A stretch of DNA of 64,000 nt from Nocardia testacea NBRC 100365 (lineage in GTDB: Bacteria; Actinomycetota; Actinomycetes; Mycobacteriales; Mycobacteriaceae), in the NCBI RefSeq assembly GCF_000308775.1, contig NZ_BAGJ01000271.1, forward strand, positions 1 through 64,000, written 5' to 3'. The translations under genes and the position numbers were made by a program. The notes below the pieces were generated by a model, which searched no databases, was not told the DNA's origin, and saw only the letters and a list, made by a program, of their open reading frames with translations. Of the stretch, positions 26,251 through 34,909 are shown piece after piece. Every line of letters starts with the position of its first letter. The first letter of the stretch is position 1.

Positions 26251-27519
26251 TCACGACTTCGGCGTATAGGTGATGTGCAGATCGGTCAGGCCGCGCAGGA
26301 TGAAGGTCGGTTCGAAATGGAAGGTGGGATCGTCGAGCGGGCCGTGCTTGTCCGTATCGAGCCGGATATCGAGCATCCGGTCCAGGATGCGTTCCAGCGA
26401 GACCCGGCCCTCGACCCGCGCCAGCGGACTACCTGGGCAGGTGTGCACACCGCGGCCGAATGCCATGTGCTCGCGAAAGTTCGGGCGGTCCAGGTCGAAT
26501 AGGTGCGGGTTCTCGAAACGGCGCGGGTCGCGGTTGGCCGCGCCGGGGCAGACCATCACCAGCGAGCCCGCCGCCAGGGGTACGTCACCGATCTCCACGG
26601 GTTTCTTCGCCAGCCGGAATCCGCTCTTCACCGGCGCCTGCATCCGCAGGGTCTCTTCGATGAACACGGGGATCCGGCTGCGGTCGGCCCGGAGCGCCTC
26701 CTGCAGGTCGGGCCGGACGACCATGAACTGCATGGCGCTGCCGAGCAGTTTCGCGGTGGTCTCCTGGCCGGCGCCGAAGAGGAAGGTCGCGGTGCGCACG
26801 ACCTCGATCACCTCGGGCGTCGACCCGTCGGGATATTTCGCCTGGGCCAGCGAGGTGAGCACATCGTCGCGCGGATTGGTGCGCCGCTCGGAGATGAGCT
26901 CGCTGAACAGGTTGTCCAGCCATTCCAGCGGATTGACCGGCACGATCTCCTTGTCGATCGAACCGACCGTCGGCCCGCCGGCCAGGTTGATGCGCAGTTC
27001 CTCGTGATATTCCTCCGGGACCCCCAGCAGGTCGGCGATCACGAGCAGAGTGAAGACCTTGGCGTAGGCGGAGAGGAATTCGCAGCGGCCGTCGTCGATG
27101 AACTCGTCGAGTTGTCTATCGGCGAGTTTCCACATGAACTCCTCGTTCTCCTTGAGCCGGGAGGGCACGAGCAGTTTGTTGAGCAGCGAGCGGGCGGCGG
27201 TGTGATCGGGCGGATCCATGGTGACCATGTGCTCGTGCATCGGCAGTTGTTCGCGGTGTGCGGCGATCTGGCCGGTGATGTCGTCGCCCTCTGGGGTGAA
27301 CGGCAGCGGCGGGAAGGGCCCGCCGACGGCGATGCAGGAGGAGAACGTGTCGGAGTCGCGGAGGACCTCGACGGCTTCCTCGTAGCCGGTTACCGCCCAG
27401 ACGCCGTAGTTGGGTTCCCGGGTCACCGGGCATTTGGCGCGCAGATGGTCGTAGTACGGATGCGGGTCGGGTACCAGCGCGGGATCGGTGAAGTAGTCGA
27501 CCGTATCGAAATCGGTCAC
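26251..27519 (-). CDS. Cytochrome P450
   Basis: 422 aa bacterial class I P450. I-helix oxygen-binding motif A-G-Q-E-T-T, K-helix E-E-T-L-R (E-x-x-R), and heme-binding loop F-G-R-G-V-H-T-C-P-G with Cys361. It closely resembles the P450 at 56524: both share F-S-S-C-I, G-P-F-P, R-L-K-E-N-E-E, I-A-D-L-L-G-V-P and N-R-D-P-R-R-F-E-N-P, so they are paralogues. Hydroxylates an aliphatic position using ferredoxin-supplied electrons; the nearest ferredoxin genes are at 43497 and 57819. Start ATG 27519 has GGAACCTCC reading GGAGG on the coding strand. Operon with the mycofactocin-type SDR. Divergent from the TetR gene. Confidence 0.92.
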   Translation of the reverse strand: MTDFDTVDYFTDPALVPDPHPYYDHLRAKCPVTREPNYGVWAVTGYEEAVEVLRDSDTFSSCIAVGGPFPPLPFTPEGDDITGQIAAHREQLPMHEHMVTMDPPDHTAARSLLNKLLVPSRLKENEEFMWKLADRQLDEFIDDGRCEFLSAYAKVFTLLVIADLLGVPEEYHEELRINLAGGPTVGSIDKEIVPVNPLEWLDNLFSELISERRTNPRDDVLTSLAQAKYPDGSTPEVIEVVRTATFLFGAGQETTAKLLGSAMQFMVVRPDLQEALRADRSRIPVFIEETLRMQAPVKSGFRLAKKPVEIGDVPLAAGSLVMVCPGAANRDPRRFENPHLFDLDRPNFREHMAFGRGVHTCPGSPLARVEGRVSLERILDRMLDIRLDTDKHGPLDDPTFHFEPTFILRGLTDLHITYTPKS

Positions 27520-27552
27520 GGGAACCTCCTGATATCAACAGAATCTTTTCGC

Positions 27553-27572
27553 CAACCGTGGGTCACCGGTTG
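27553..27572. promoter_or_regulatory. Inverted repeat upstream of the P450/SDR operon
   Basis: CAACCG and CGGTTG arms separated by 8 nt lie 34 bp upstream of the P450 start. A possible repressor site; unlike the GAGAAT element. Confidence 0.35.
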
Positions 27573-27734
27573 ATACGGCTCGGTTGCTGCGCGGCCCTCG
27601 CGGCCTGTCGCCGCCGGAAGCCGTCCACGGCGCGCGCTGCTGCTCCGGATCGCCCCACAGCCGCCTCCTCGCGCCGCCCCACACACTCCATCCGACGCCG
27701 CGGCCGGTACCCCGGTATCGAGCCGGGACAGCTG

Positions 27735-27777
27735 CTGAGCGAGCGCTCAGATGTGATGCTGAGCACATGCTTAGCAT
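27735..27777. promoter_or_regulatory. Two palindromes in the P450/TetR divergent promoter
   Basis: CTGAGCG-AG-CGCTCAG (27735-27750) is a perfect 16-bp inverted repeat. 27756-27777 has arms ATGCTGAG and CTTAGCAT around 6 nt, with one mismatch. The two centres are 24 bp apart. The 358-bp gap between the P450 and TetR genes contains nothing else recognisable besides these and the repeat at 27553. They are the likely operators of the TetR protein. Confidence 0.5.
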
Positions 27778-27877
27778 GGGCGGAGGGAGCGCGTCAACAG
27801 TCGTCGACCGCGGGATACGATCGCCGGTGATCTCGCGACCGGCGTGGTAATACGAAAAGTCCAGAGGAGGCCTGAAC

Positions 27878-28462
27878 ATGTCATCACCCCGCCGGCTCGG
27901 CGCACCCGAGGCCAAGAACCGCGGCGTCCTGATGGACGCGGCCGAACAACTGATGCTGGAACAGGGCTGGGCCGCGGTGACCTCGCGGCGACTCGCCGAA
28001 CACGCCGGTCTCAAACCACAATTGGTGCACTACTACTTCCGGTCGATGGACGACCTCTTCCTGGCGGTGTTCCGGCGCCGCGCCGAACAGGGGCTGGAAA
28101 CCCTCGCGCAGGTCCTGAAATCCGACCGGCCGCTGCACGCACTGTGGGAGTTCAGTACCGACACCACCGCCGCCCGGTTCACCATGGAGTTCGTCGGCCT
28201 GGCCAATCACAAACCGGCGATCCGCGCCGAGGTGGTGCGCTATTCCGAGCAGTTCCGCGCGGCGCAGACCGAGGCACTGGCCCGGCTGCTCGACGGCTAC
28301 GGCGTGGACACCGGCAGATTCCCCGCCGATGTGCTCTCGGTGCTGATGACCAGCGCGGCGCGGATGGTCGTCCTGGAACAGGCGCTCGGGATGACCGCGG
28401 GACACGCGGAAACCTTCGCCTTCGCCGAACGCGAGATCGGATTGCTCGAGAACGGGTCGTAA
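27878..28462 (+). CDS. TetR-family transcriptional regulator
   Basis: 194 aa, ATG 27878 preceded by GGAGG. N-terminal helix-turn-helix residues 20-60: M-D-A-A-E-Q-L-M, then T-S-R-R-L-A-E-H-A-G-L-K-P-Q-L-V-H-Y-Y-F. The C-terminal helical ligand domain (residues 70-190) has F-T-M-E-F-V-G-L-A-N-H-K. TetR proteins of this shape repress lipid, steroid or terpenoid catabolism and are released by a CoA thioester or hydrophobic ligand. Its promoter carries two palindromes that differ from the GAGAAT element present at seven other promoters. It is therefore uncertain whether it controls only the P450/SDR operon or the wider set. Convergent with the crotonase gene after a 19-nt gap. Confidence 0.85.
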   Translation: MSSPRRLGAPEAKNRGVLMDAAEQLMLEQGWAAVTSRRLAEHAGLKPQLVHYYFRSMDDLFLAVFRRRAEQGLETLAQVLKSDRPLHALWEFSTDTTAARFTMEFVGLANHKPAIRAEVVRYSEQFRAAQTEALARLLDGYGVDTGRFPADVLSVLMTSAARMVVLEQALGMTAGHAETFAFAEREIGLLENGS

Positions 28463-28481
28463 CCGGCGGCTCATCCCGGCC

Positions 28482-29198
28482 TCACTTCCCGCGGTTCATC
28501 ACCCGGTCGGCCGCCGCCCAGTGCGCGTCGGCCACCCACAGTTCGGCGAAGGCCGCCACCGCCTCCTGCGGACTCGCGCCGTCGACCACTCGTTTGACGG
28601 CTCCGGCCGAGGGGTTGGCCAGCGACCGCGCCAGCGCCCGCCAGCCGGTATCGAACTCGGCGCGCGGCAGCACCCGGTCCACCAGGCCGACTCGTTCGGC
28701 GTCCGCGGCCGACAGGATTTCCCCGGATCCCGCCAGCAGCAGCGCCCGGCCGCGGCCGACCAGCCGCGCCAGCCGTTCCGCCCCGCCCCAGGCCGGCATG
28801 ATCGCCAGCGCCACCTGATTGAAGCCGATCCTGATATCGTCCGCGGCGATCCGGATATCCGCGGCCACCGCGACCTCCGCGCCGCCACCCAGCGCGTGAC
28901 CGTTCAGTGCGGCGAGCACCGGCCCGGGGAATCGTGCGATCTTGTCACAGACCTCTCGCATCCGATTGGCCATGGCCGAGGCCTGTTCCACCGTCCGCAG
29001 CGCGGCCAGTTCCTTGAGATCACCGCCGGAGACGAACGCACGGTCGCCCGCACCGGTGATCACCAGCGCCCGGGCACCGGCGGCGCCGTCGATCGCCTTG
29101 TCCAGCTCGTCCATCGTGTCCAACGCGATGGCATTGCGCGCGTGCGGCCGGTTGATGGTGACGACGGCCAGACCGTCCGCGAGTTCGAGCTCGATCAT
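28482..29198 (-). CDS. Enoyl-CoA hydratase/isomerase-family protein
   Basis: 238 aa crotonase fold. Substrate-entry helix region R-P-H-A-R-N-A-I; oxyanion-hole segments S-G-G-D-L-K-E and N-G-H-A-L-G-G-G-A-E. The first catalytic-position Glu (G-G-G-A-E) is present. The second (normally P-E in the next loop) is replaced by N-Q (F-N-Q-V-A-L-A). That loss argues against classical hydratase activity and for isomerase, hydrolase or another crotonase reaction. The start ATG 29198 is divergent from the acyl-CoA ligase at 29290, with two copies of the GAGAAT-type operator between them. Confidence 0.8.
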   Translation of the reverse strand: MIELELADGLAVVTINRPHARNAIALDTMDELDKAIDGAAGARALVITGAGDRAFVSGGDLKELAALRTVEQASAMANRMREVCDKIARFPGPVLAALNGHALGGGAEVAVAADIRIAADDIRIGFNQVALAIMPAWGGAERLARLVGRGRALLLAGSGEILSAADAERVGLVDRVLPRAEFDTGWRALARSLANPSAGAVKRVVDGASPQEAVAAFAELWVADAHWAAADRVMNRGK

Positions 29199-29216
29199 CG
29201 TCTTGTTCTCCTCGGC

Positions 29217-29253
29217 GGAAATATGATTCTCTTACTCAGAGAACCATATACTT
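29217..29253. promoter_or_regulatory. Tandem pair of 15-bp operators (crotonase/ligase divergent promoter)
   Basis: GGAAAT-ATG-ATTCTC at 29217 and GAGAAC-CAT-ATACTT at 29239, exactly 22 bp apart centre to centre. Same layout as at 34827 and 42532. Confidence 0.6.
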
Positions 29254-29289
29254 TCCGCTGGACTCCGGCGGTCGGATCGGGAGTTCGAT

Positions 29290-30912
29290 ATGGCGCAGCC
29301 CCGGCACGAGAGCACAGACCCCGCGTGGAAACACTCCACCTCCGTCGCCTCCCCGCGTGAGGTCCCCGCCGAGCTGGGCCTGCGCTATCGCGAGGCGGGC
29401 TGGTGGACCGACGAGACACTCGGCGAACTGCTGGCGCGCGGCCTGGCCGCGGCACCCGCCGCCACCTTCGCGGTGCATTCCCGGATCCGCCCCTGGACGG
29501 GCACCTTCGCCGAGGTCGAACGGATCGCGCGGCGACTGGCCGCCGGATTGCGCCGCCGCGGGGTGGGGCCGGGCGATATCGTCGCGTTCCAGCTACCGAA
29601 TTGGATGGAGGCGGCGGCCACCTATTGGGCCTCGGCGCTGCTGGGCACCACGGTGGTCCCGGTCGCACACTTCTACGGCCGGCGGGAACTCGGCTACATC
29701 CTGGGCGCGGTCGCGCCGAAGGTATTCATCACCTGCGAACGGTTCGGGCACAACGAATTCGACCCGGGCCTGTCCGCGACGGTGCCGGTGGTAGGCGTGG
29801 TGGATCGGGATTTCGACGCCCTGCTCGAACCCGAGCCCATGACAGGTGCGCTCCGGACCGACCCGGACGGCCCGGCGTGTATCGCCTTCACCTCCGGTAC
29901 CACCAGCGCACCGAAAGGCGTGGTACACAGCCACAACACCCTGGGTTACGAGGTCCGCCAGCTGGCCGGGATGTACCCGGACGACCGAGGCGATCAGCTC
30001 ACCTCGGCGCCGGTGGGCCATTTCATCGGCATGCTCAACGCCCTGCTCATCCCGGTCCTCGACGGCGCCCCGATCCATCTGCTCGACCTCTGGGATCCCG
30101 GCCGGGTCCTCGAACTGATGGCGAGCGAGAACATCTGCGTGGGCGGCGGAGTGAGCTATTTCGTCACCAGCCTGCTCGACCATCCGGACTACACGCCCGA
30201 GCACCTGACGCAACTGCGCTACGCCGGCCTCGGCGGCGCGGCCGTACCGGCGGCGGTGAGCACCCGCCTCGAGCGACTCGGCATCACCGTTTTCCGCTCC
30301 TACGGCAGTACCGAACATCCCTCGATCACCGGTTCACTGTCCACCGCACCGGCGGACAAACGCCTCTTCACCGACGGTAAGGCGCTGCCCGGCGTCGAAT
30401 TCCGGCTGACCGGCGACGGCGAGATCGTCAGCCGCGGCCCCGACCTGTGCCTGGGCTACACCGATCCCGATCTCACCGCCCGCGCTTTCGACGCCGACGG
30501 CTGGTACCACACCGGTGATATCGGCACCGTGGACGCCGACGGTTACCTCACCATCACCGATCGCCTGTCCGACATCATCATCCGCGGCGGCGAGAACGTG
30601 AGCGCGCTCGAGGTGGAGGAGGTGCTGCTCACACTGGCGGGCGTGGCCGAGGGGGTCGCGGTCGCCGTGCCGGACCCACGCCTGGGTGAACGCACCGCCG
30701 CGGTGGTGCGGTGCCTGCCCGGCCACCGGCCACCCGATATCGAGGCGCTGCGCGCGCATTTCGCCCGGGCGGGCCTGGCCAAGCAGAAGTGGCCCGAGGA
30801 ATTGCATATCGTCGCCGACTTCCCACGGACCCCCAGCGGAAAGATCCAGAAGTTCGCCATCCGGCGGGAGCTGACCGCGGCGCGCGACGAGGCCGTTGCG
30901 ACCGAACCATAA
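29290..30912 (+). CDS. Acyl-CoA ligase, AMP-forming
   Basis: 540 aa, full length. Motifs in order: A3 phosphate loop T-S-G-T-T-S-A-P-K-G, A5 Y-G-S-T-E-H-P-S, A7 Y-H-T-G-D-I-G, hinge D-R-L-S-D-I-I-I-R-G-G-E-N and the C-terminal catalytic lysine in P-S-G-K-I-Q-K. It activates a carboxylic acid to its CoA thioester with ATP. The sequence resembles cyclohexanecarboxylate-CoA ligase-type (AliA-like) enzymes, suggesting a cyclic or branched acid (inference). GGGAG lies 6 nt upstream of ATG 29290. It heads a plus-strand run with the amidohydrolase and a second ligase. Operators at 29217-29253 and again at 30912 flank it. Confidence 0.88.
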   Translation: MAQPRHESTDPAWKHSTSVASPREVPAELGLRYREAGWWTDETLGELLARGLAAAPAATFAVHSRIRPWTGTFAEVERIARRLAAGLRRRGVGPGDIVAFQLPNWMEAAATYWASALLGTTVVPVAHFYGRRELGYILGAVAPKVFITCERFGHNEFDPGLSATVPVVGVVDRDFDALLEPEPMTGALRTDPDGPACIAFTSGTTSAPKGVVHSHNTLGYEVRQLAGMYPDDRGDQLTSAPVGHFIGMLNALLIPVLDGAPIHLLDLWDPGRVLELMASENICVGGGVSYFVTSLLDHPDYTPEHLTQLRYAGLGGAAVPAAVSTRLERLGITVFRSYGSTEHPSITGSLSTAPADKRLFTDGKALPGVEFRLTGDGEIVSRGPDLCLGYTDPDLTARAFDADGWYHTGDIGTVDADGYLTITDRLSDIIIRGGENVSALEVEEVLLTLAGVAEGVAVAVPDPRLGERTAAVVRCLPGHRPPDIEALRAHFARAGLAKQKWPEELHIVADFPRTPSGKIQKFAIRRELTAARDEAVATEP

Positions 30913-30930
30913 TGAGAATACGATTCTCAT
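30912..30930. promoter_or_regulatory. Operator, perfect 19-bp palindrome
   Basis: ATGAGAAT-ACG-ATTCTCAT, 8-bp perfect arms, 20 bp before the amidohydrolase start and touching the ligase stop. The most symmetric copy of the GAGAAT-N3-ATTCTC element. Bound protein would block translation or transcription of the next gene. Confidence 0.65.
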
Positions 30931-30950
30931 AAATAGCCAAGGAGGATTCC

Positions 30951-32147
30951 ATGAGCAAAGTCGAGCTGCCGTACCAGCTCTTCGACGCGGACAACCATCT
31001 CTACGAGACCAAGGAAGCGCTCACCCGCCACCTGCCCAAGCAGTACGAGGGAGCCATCCAGTACGTCGAGATCAACGGCCGCACCAAGATCGCGGTACTC
31101 GGCCAGATCAGCGAGTACATCCCCAACCCCACCTTCGAGGTGGTGGCCCGGCCCGGCGCCATGGAGGAGTACTTCAAGCACGGCAACCCCGAGGGCAAGA
31201 GCCGGCGTGAGATCTTCGGCAAGTCGATGAAGGCGATCGACGCCTTCCGCAATCCCGAGGCCCGGCTGAAGGTCATGGACGATCTCCAGCTCCAGCGCGC
31301 GCTGATGTTCCCCACCCTGGCCAGCCTGGTCGAGGAACGGATGCGCCACCACCCCGAACTGATCCACGCCGTGATCGAATCGCTGAACCGCTGGATGCTC
31401 GACGACTGGGGCCAGGACGGCAACTTCGTGCACTCCGGCCGGATCTTCACCGTCCCGGTGATCACCCTGCCGATCGTCGAGCGCGCTATCGCCGAACTGA
31501 ACTGGGCCGTGGTCGAACACGGCGCCAAGGCCATCCTGGTACGCCCGGCCCCGGTCCCCGGCTTCAAGGGCATGCGCTCGTTCGCGCTGCCGGAGTTCGA
31601 TCCGTTCTGGAAGCGCGTCGTCGAACTCGATGTGCTGGTCACCATGCACTCCTCCGACAGCGGCTATTCCCGCTACGACGCCGAATGGGACGGCAACAGC
31701 CTGGAGATGCTGCCGTTCCAGACCAATACCTTCGCCATGACCAACCAGTGGCGCCCGGTCACCGACGCGGTCGCGTCCTGGGTGTGCCACGGTGCGCTGA
31801 ACCGCTTCCCGGATCTGAAGATCGCTGTCATCGAGAACGGGTCCGCCTGGCTCGAGCCGCTGCTGCAACAGCTGTCCGACGTCTACAAGAAGGCACCGGA
31901 GGGCTTCGGCTTCCGCAACCCGATCGAGGCCATCAAGCAGAGCCTCTACGTCAGCCCCTTCTGGGAAGAAGACCTGGTGCGCCTGTCGGAGGTCATGGGC
32001 GCCGATCATGTGCTGTTCGGGTCCGACTGGCCGCATCCGGAGGGCCTGGCCGAACCGGCGCGCTACATCCACGAGATCAAGGACATGCCGCTGGAGAACC
32101 AGGCCAAGATCATGGGCGGCAACCTGGCCCGGCTGCTCGAGGTCTGA
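30951..32147 (+). CDS. Amidohydrolase_2 (ACMSD-like) metal-dependent hydrolase/decarboxylase
   Basis: 398 aa TIM-barrel protein, RBS GGAGG 5 nt before ATG. Metal-binding Asp14-x-His16 (F-D-A-D-N-H-L-Y-E), a further His in T-M-H-S-S-D, and the late Asp in G-S-D-W-P-H-P-E-G. This is the amidohydrolase_2 family, which contains non-oxidative decarboxylases (ACMSD, resorcylate decarboxylase) and C-C hydrolases. A second, divergent member lies at 34910. Such proteins are frequent in steroid/terpenoid gene clusters of actinomycetes, but the exact reaction is usually unknown. Flanked by two acyl-CoA ligases on the same strand, which suggests it works on a CoA-linked or acid intermediate (inference). 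Confidence 0.8.
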   Translation: MSKVELPYQLFDADNHLYETKEALTRHLPKQYEGAIQYVEINGRTKIAVLGQISEYIPNPTFEVVARPGAMEEYFKHGNPEGKSRREIFGKSMKAIDAFRNPEARLKVMDDLQLQRALMFPTLASLVEERMRHHPELIHAVIESLNRWMLDDWGQDGNFVHSGRIFTVPVITLPIVERAIAELNWAVVEHGAKAILVRPAPVPGFKGMRSFALPEFDPFWKRVVELDVLVTMHSSDSGYSRYDAEWDGNSLEMLPFQTNTFAMTNQWRPVTDAVASWVCHGALNRFPDLKIAVIENGSAWLEPLLQQLSDVYKKAPEGFGFRNPIEAIKQSLYVSPFWEEDLVRLSEVMGADHVLFGSDWPHPEGLAEPARYIHEIKDMPLENQAKIMGGNLARLLEV

Positions 32148-32166
32148 GCGCGGTGGCGGACACAGC

Positions 32167-33603
32167 ATGACCTGGGAAACCATCCCGCAGCTCGCCCTGT
32201 CCACCGCGGACCGCTTCGGTGATGCCGAAGCGGTCGTGGACGGGGACCTGCGGTGGAACTACACCGAACTGGTGGACCGGATCCGCCGGGCCGCGGGATC
32301 GTTCGCCGAATCCGGGATCGGCAGAGGCGACCGGGTGGCCATCTGGGCGCCCAATTCGGCGGAGTGGATCGTCGCCGCCCTCGGCCTGCTGACCGCGGGC
32401 GGGGTGCTGGTGCCGGTCAACACCCGGTTCAAAGCCGAGGAGGCCGCCGATGTCATCCGCCGCAGCGGGGCGAAGGCCCTGCTGGTGCAGAAGGGTTTCC
32501 TCGGCGCGGACTACCCGGCGCCTCCCGGGGTGCCGGTCTACGATCTGAAATCCGATTTCCTCACCGCCGGTGCGCCGTTCGAACGCGATGTCGCCGGCAC
32601 CGATATCGCCGACATCATCTACACCTCCGGGACCACCGGCCGCCCCAAGGGCGTGATGATGAACCATCTGCAGACCCTGCGGCTGTACTCGGAATGGTGC
32701 GATCTGGCCGATCTGCGCCACGGCGACCGCTATCTGATGGTCAACCCGTTCTTCCACACCTTCGGTTTGAAGGCGGGCATCGTGGCCTCCCTGGTCCGCG
32801 GCGCGACCATGCTGCCGGTGCCGGTGTTCGACGTGGACCGGGTGATCGAGCTGGTGGAAACCGAACGCATCACCATGCTCCCGGGCCCGCCGACGCTGTA
32901 CCACTCACTACTGGAATACCGGGGTGCGCGCGATATCTCCTCATTGCGCGCCGCGGTGACCGGCGCCGCCGATATCCCGGTCGACCTGATCCGCCGGGTC
33001 CGGCAGGAACTGCCGTTCCAGTCGATCATGACCGGCTACGGTCTCACCGAAGCCGGTACGGCCACCGCCTCCCGTCCCGGGGACACCTTCGAGCAGATCG
33101 CGACCACCGCGGGCACCGCCTGCGACGGTATCGAACTGCGGATCGCCGAGGACAGCGAAGTACTCATCCGCGGCTACAGCGTGATGCAGGGTTACCTCGA
33201 CGACCCGGAGAGCACTGCCGCCGCGATCGACAGCGACGGTTGGCTGCACACCGGCGACCTGGGCAGCCTCGACGAGGATGGCCGATTGAAGGTGATCGGG
33301 CGCAAGAAGGATATGTTCATAGTCGGCGGATTCAATGCCTACCCGGCCGAGATCGAGGGGTTTCTGCTGGAGAATCCGGCGGTGTCCCAGGCGGCGGTGA
33401 TCGGGGTCCCCGACGAGCGCTTGGGCCAGGTCGGCAAGGCGTTCGTCGTGCACAACCGTGACAGCGCCGCCATCGATGCCGAGACACTCATCGCCTGGTG
33501 CCGGACGCGTATGGCCGGATACAAGGTTCCGCGCACCGTGGTGTTTCTCGACGAGCTGCCGTTGAATGCCACCGGCAAGGTCATGAAGGATCACCTGAGG
33601 TGA
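32167..33603 (+). CDS. Acyl-CoA ligase, FadD-type
   Basis: 478 aa from ATG 32167; the longer open frame upstream overlaps the amidohydrolase and is not coding. Motifs: Y-T-S-G-T-T-G-R-P-K-G, Y-G-L-T-E-A-G-T, L-H-T-G-D-L-G, K-K-D-M-F-I-V-G-G-F-N and the lysine of N-A-T-G-K-V-M-K. The compact size and K-D-M-F-I-V-G-G-F-N-A-Y-P-A-E sequence resemble FadD3/FadD17-type ligases that activate ring-derived acids in steroid degradation. That comparison is from memory, not from a search. It forms an acyl-CoA with ATP. It begins 19 nt after the amidohydrolase stop, so the two are co-transcribed. Confidence 0.85.
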   Translation: MTWETIPQLALSTADRFGDAEAVVDGDLRWNYTELVDRIRRAAGSFAESGIGRGDRVAIWAPNSAEWIVAALGLLTAGGVLVPVNTRFKAEEAADVIRRSGAKALLVQKGFLGADYPAPPGVPVYDLKSDFLTAGAPFERDVAGTDIADIIYTSGTTGRPKGVMMNHLQTLRLYSEWCDLADLRHGDRYLMVNPFFHTFGLKAGIVASLVRGATMLPVPVFDVDRVIELVETERITMLPGPPTLYHSLLEYRGARDISSLRAAVTGAADIPVDLIRRVRQELPFQSIMTGYGLTEAGTATASRPGDTFEQIATTAGTACDGIELRIAEDSEVLIRGYSVMQGYLDDPESTAAAIDSDGWLHTGDLGSLDEDGRLKVIGRKKDMFIVGGFNAYPAEIEGFLLENPAVSQAAVIGVPDERLGQVGKAFVVHNRDSAAIDAETLIAWCRTRMAGYKVPRTVVFLDELPLNATGKVMKDHLR

Positions 33604-33741
33604 TCGACGTGCACTGAACGACGGGCGGCATCCGGCACAGGCATTCAGCAGCGGGAACACCACGCGGGACCCCGAACGAGGGAGAACCAATAGAGTTCCC
33701 CCGTGGCATGCGTACGGTCCGAGTCGGCGAGCTGAAACGAT

Positions 33742-34535
33742 ATGATTCCCAATCGCTGCTTCTTCGTGTGTCTCCAGCCGATGGAGTTCTCGCTCGTCAG
33801 CTACCTGGCGGTCCGGTCGGCGGCCGAGGTCAACACGCCCGATGAGCTGATCGTCTACTGCGACCGCATCCCGTCCGGCGCCTGGTGGGACGCGGCCGAC
33901 GACTACATCACCGCGGTGGTGCGGATCGACCCACCGGATTCGATCGGCGGAGTTCCGGTCCCGCACCCCGCGCACCGGTCCGATCTGGTCCGACTCGACG
34001 TGCTGATGCGCGACGGCGGTATCTATCTGGATCTGGATGTGTTGTCCGTTCGCCCTCTCACTCCTTTCCTGGGTGAGTCGTTCGTACTCGGACAGGAGGG
34101 AGTGGGGGGCCATATCGGTCTGTGCAACGCGGTGATCCTCGCCGAGCCGGACGCACCGTTCGGACGGGAGTGGCTGCGCGGGTGGGATCCGGCGACATCG
34201 CGCTGGAGCGGTTTTCGTTCCACCGGGATGGATCAGTTCTGGTCGGAGATGTCGGTACAGTACCCCGCCTACCTGGCCGGATTGTTTCCGGAACTGATCA
34301 CCGTGGCGCCCATGACAATTTCCACTGGCCCACTTGGACCGCCGAGCATCTGGCGTGGTTGTTCGAGGGACAGGGCGACGAGTTTCCCAACGCCTTCTGC
34401 CATCATCTGTGGCAGACGGCATCGGGGCCACGGTATCTCCAGCACCTGACGCCGGAAATCATCATGCGGAGCGACACGAACTTCAATCTTCTGGTACGTC
34501 GATACTTCGACGGTTCGGCGGTATCGACTCCCTGA
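33742..34535 (+). pseudogene. GT32-like glycosyltransferase with DXD motif, one-base frameshift
   Basis: ATG 33742. The first frame gives the Gly_transf_sug (DXD) signature: H-R-S-D-L-V-R-L-D, then R-D-G-G-I-Y-L-D-L-D-V, with the D-L-D metal/nucleotide-sugar site, and continues to I-T-V-A-P. At the CCC run 34309-34311 the frame changes and the protein resumes as H-D-N-F-H-W-P-T-W, ending in R-R-Y-F-D-G-S at 34535. One missing C would restore about 264 aa. RBS is weak. It is unrelated to the surrounding catabolic genes and may be a lone acquired gene. Nothing recognisable precedes it between 33604 and 33741. Confidence 0.65.
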
Positions 34536-34826
34536 CCGGCGCGCGGTGATTCGATCACCACGCCTTCGCGCCCGCCACACGGCCCCGGCGGCGGCCGACG
34601 TGGCGTTCGGCATCCCGGCCGGGCGCGATCGCCACTCGGTGAGCCGCCCGGACGCAAAAGCTCTCGTCGCCCGGTCGCGGCAAGGCACTCCCGCCCGGCG
34701 GTGCGTCGTTCCCGCATACCCCCACGAGGTCGCGCCGGCAGAAGGCACCCATGCCCTGAAGCCGAAGATGCCACCGGTACTGCGCAGTTGTCGACCCCGC
34801 AGCCGGGTGTATCGTTTATCCTTGAC
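34536..34826. other. Gene-free stretch
   Basis: No gene with family resemblance on either strand; the open frames here have shadow-like Arg/Pro composition. It ends in the AT-rich operator region at 34827. Confidence 0.4.
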
Positions 34827-34863
34827 GAGAGTGACATTCTCTTATTGGCAGATTTGCAATCTC
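34827..34863. promoter_or_regulatory. Tandem operators upstream of the second amidohydrolase
   Basis: GAGAGT-GAC-ATTCTC at 34827 and the weaker CAGATT-TGC-AATCTC at 34849, 22 bp apart. They lie 47-83 bp upstream of the GTG start. Confidence 0.6.
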
Positions 34864-34909
34864 GCAACTCGGGATGCCCGAGCGTCGACCATGAACAGCG
34901 AGGAGTCCG

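Noticed and set aside
26251-28462. KstR/KstR2 steroid regulon sites
   Set aside because: I looked for AAC-N2-GTT and CAAG-N2-CTTG type sites at the promoters and did not recognise any; the gene set alone does not prove steroid catabolism.
30912-30930. Fur or Zur box for the GAGAAT palindrome
   Set aside because: Fur/Zur boxes have 7-1-7 symmetry; this element has a 3-nt spacer and stands before catabolic, not metal, genes.
34309-34311. Programmed frameshift in the glycosyltransferase gene
   Set aside because: No slippery heptamer or downstream stimulatory structure is evident; a missing base is the simpler explanation.
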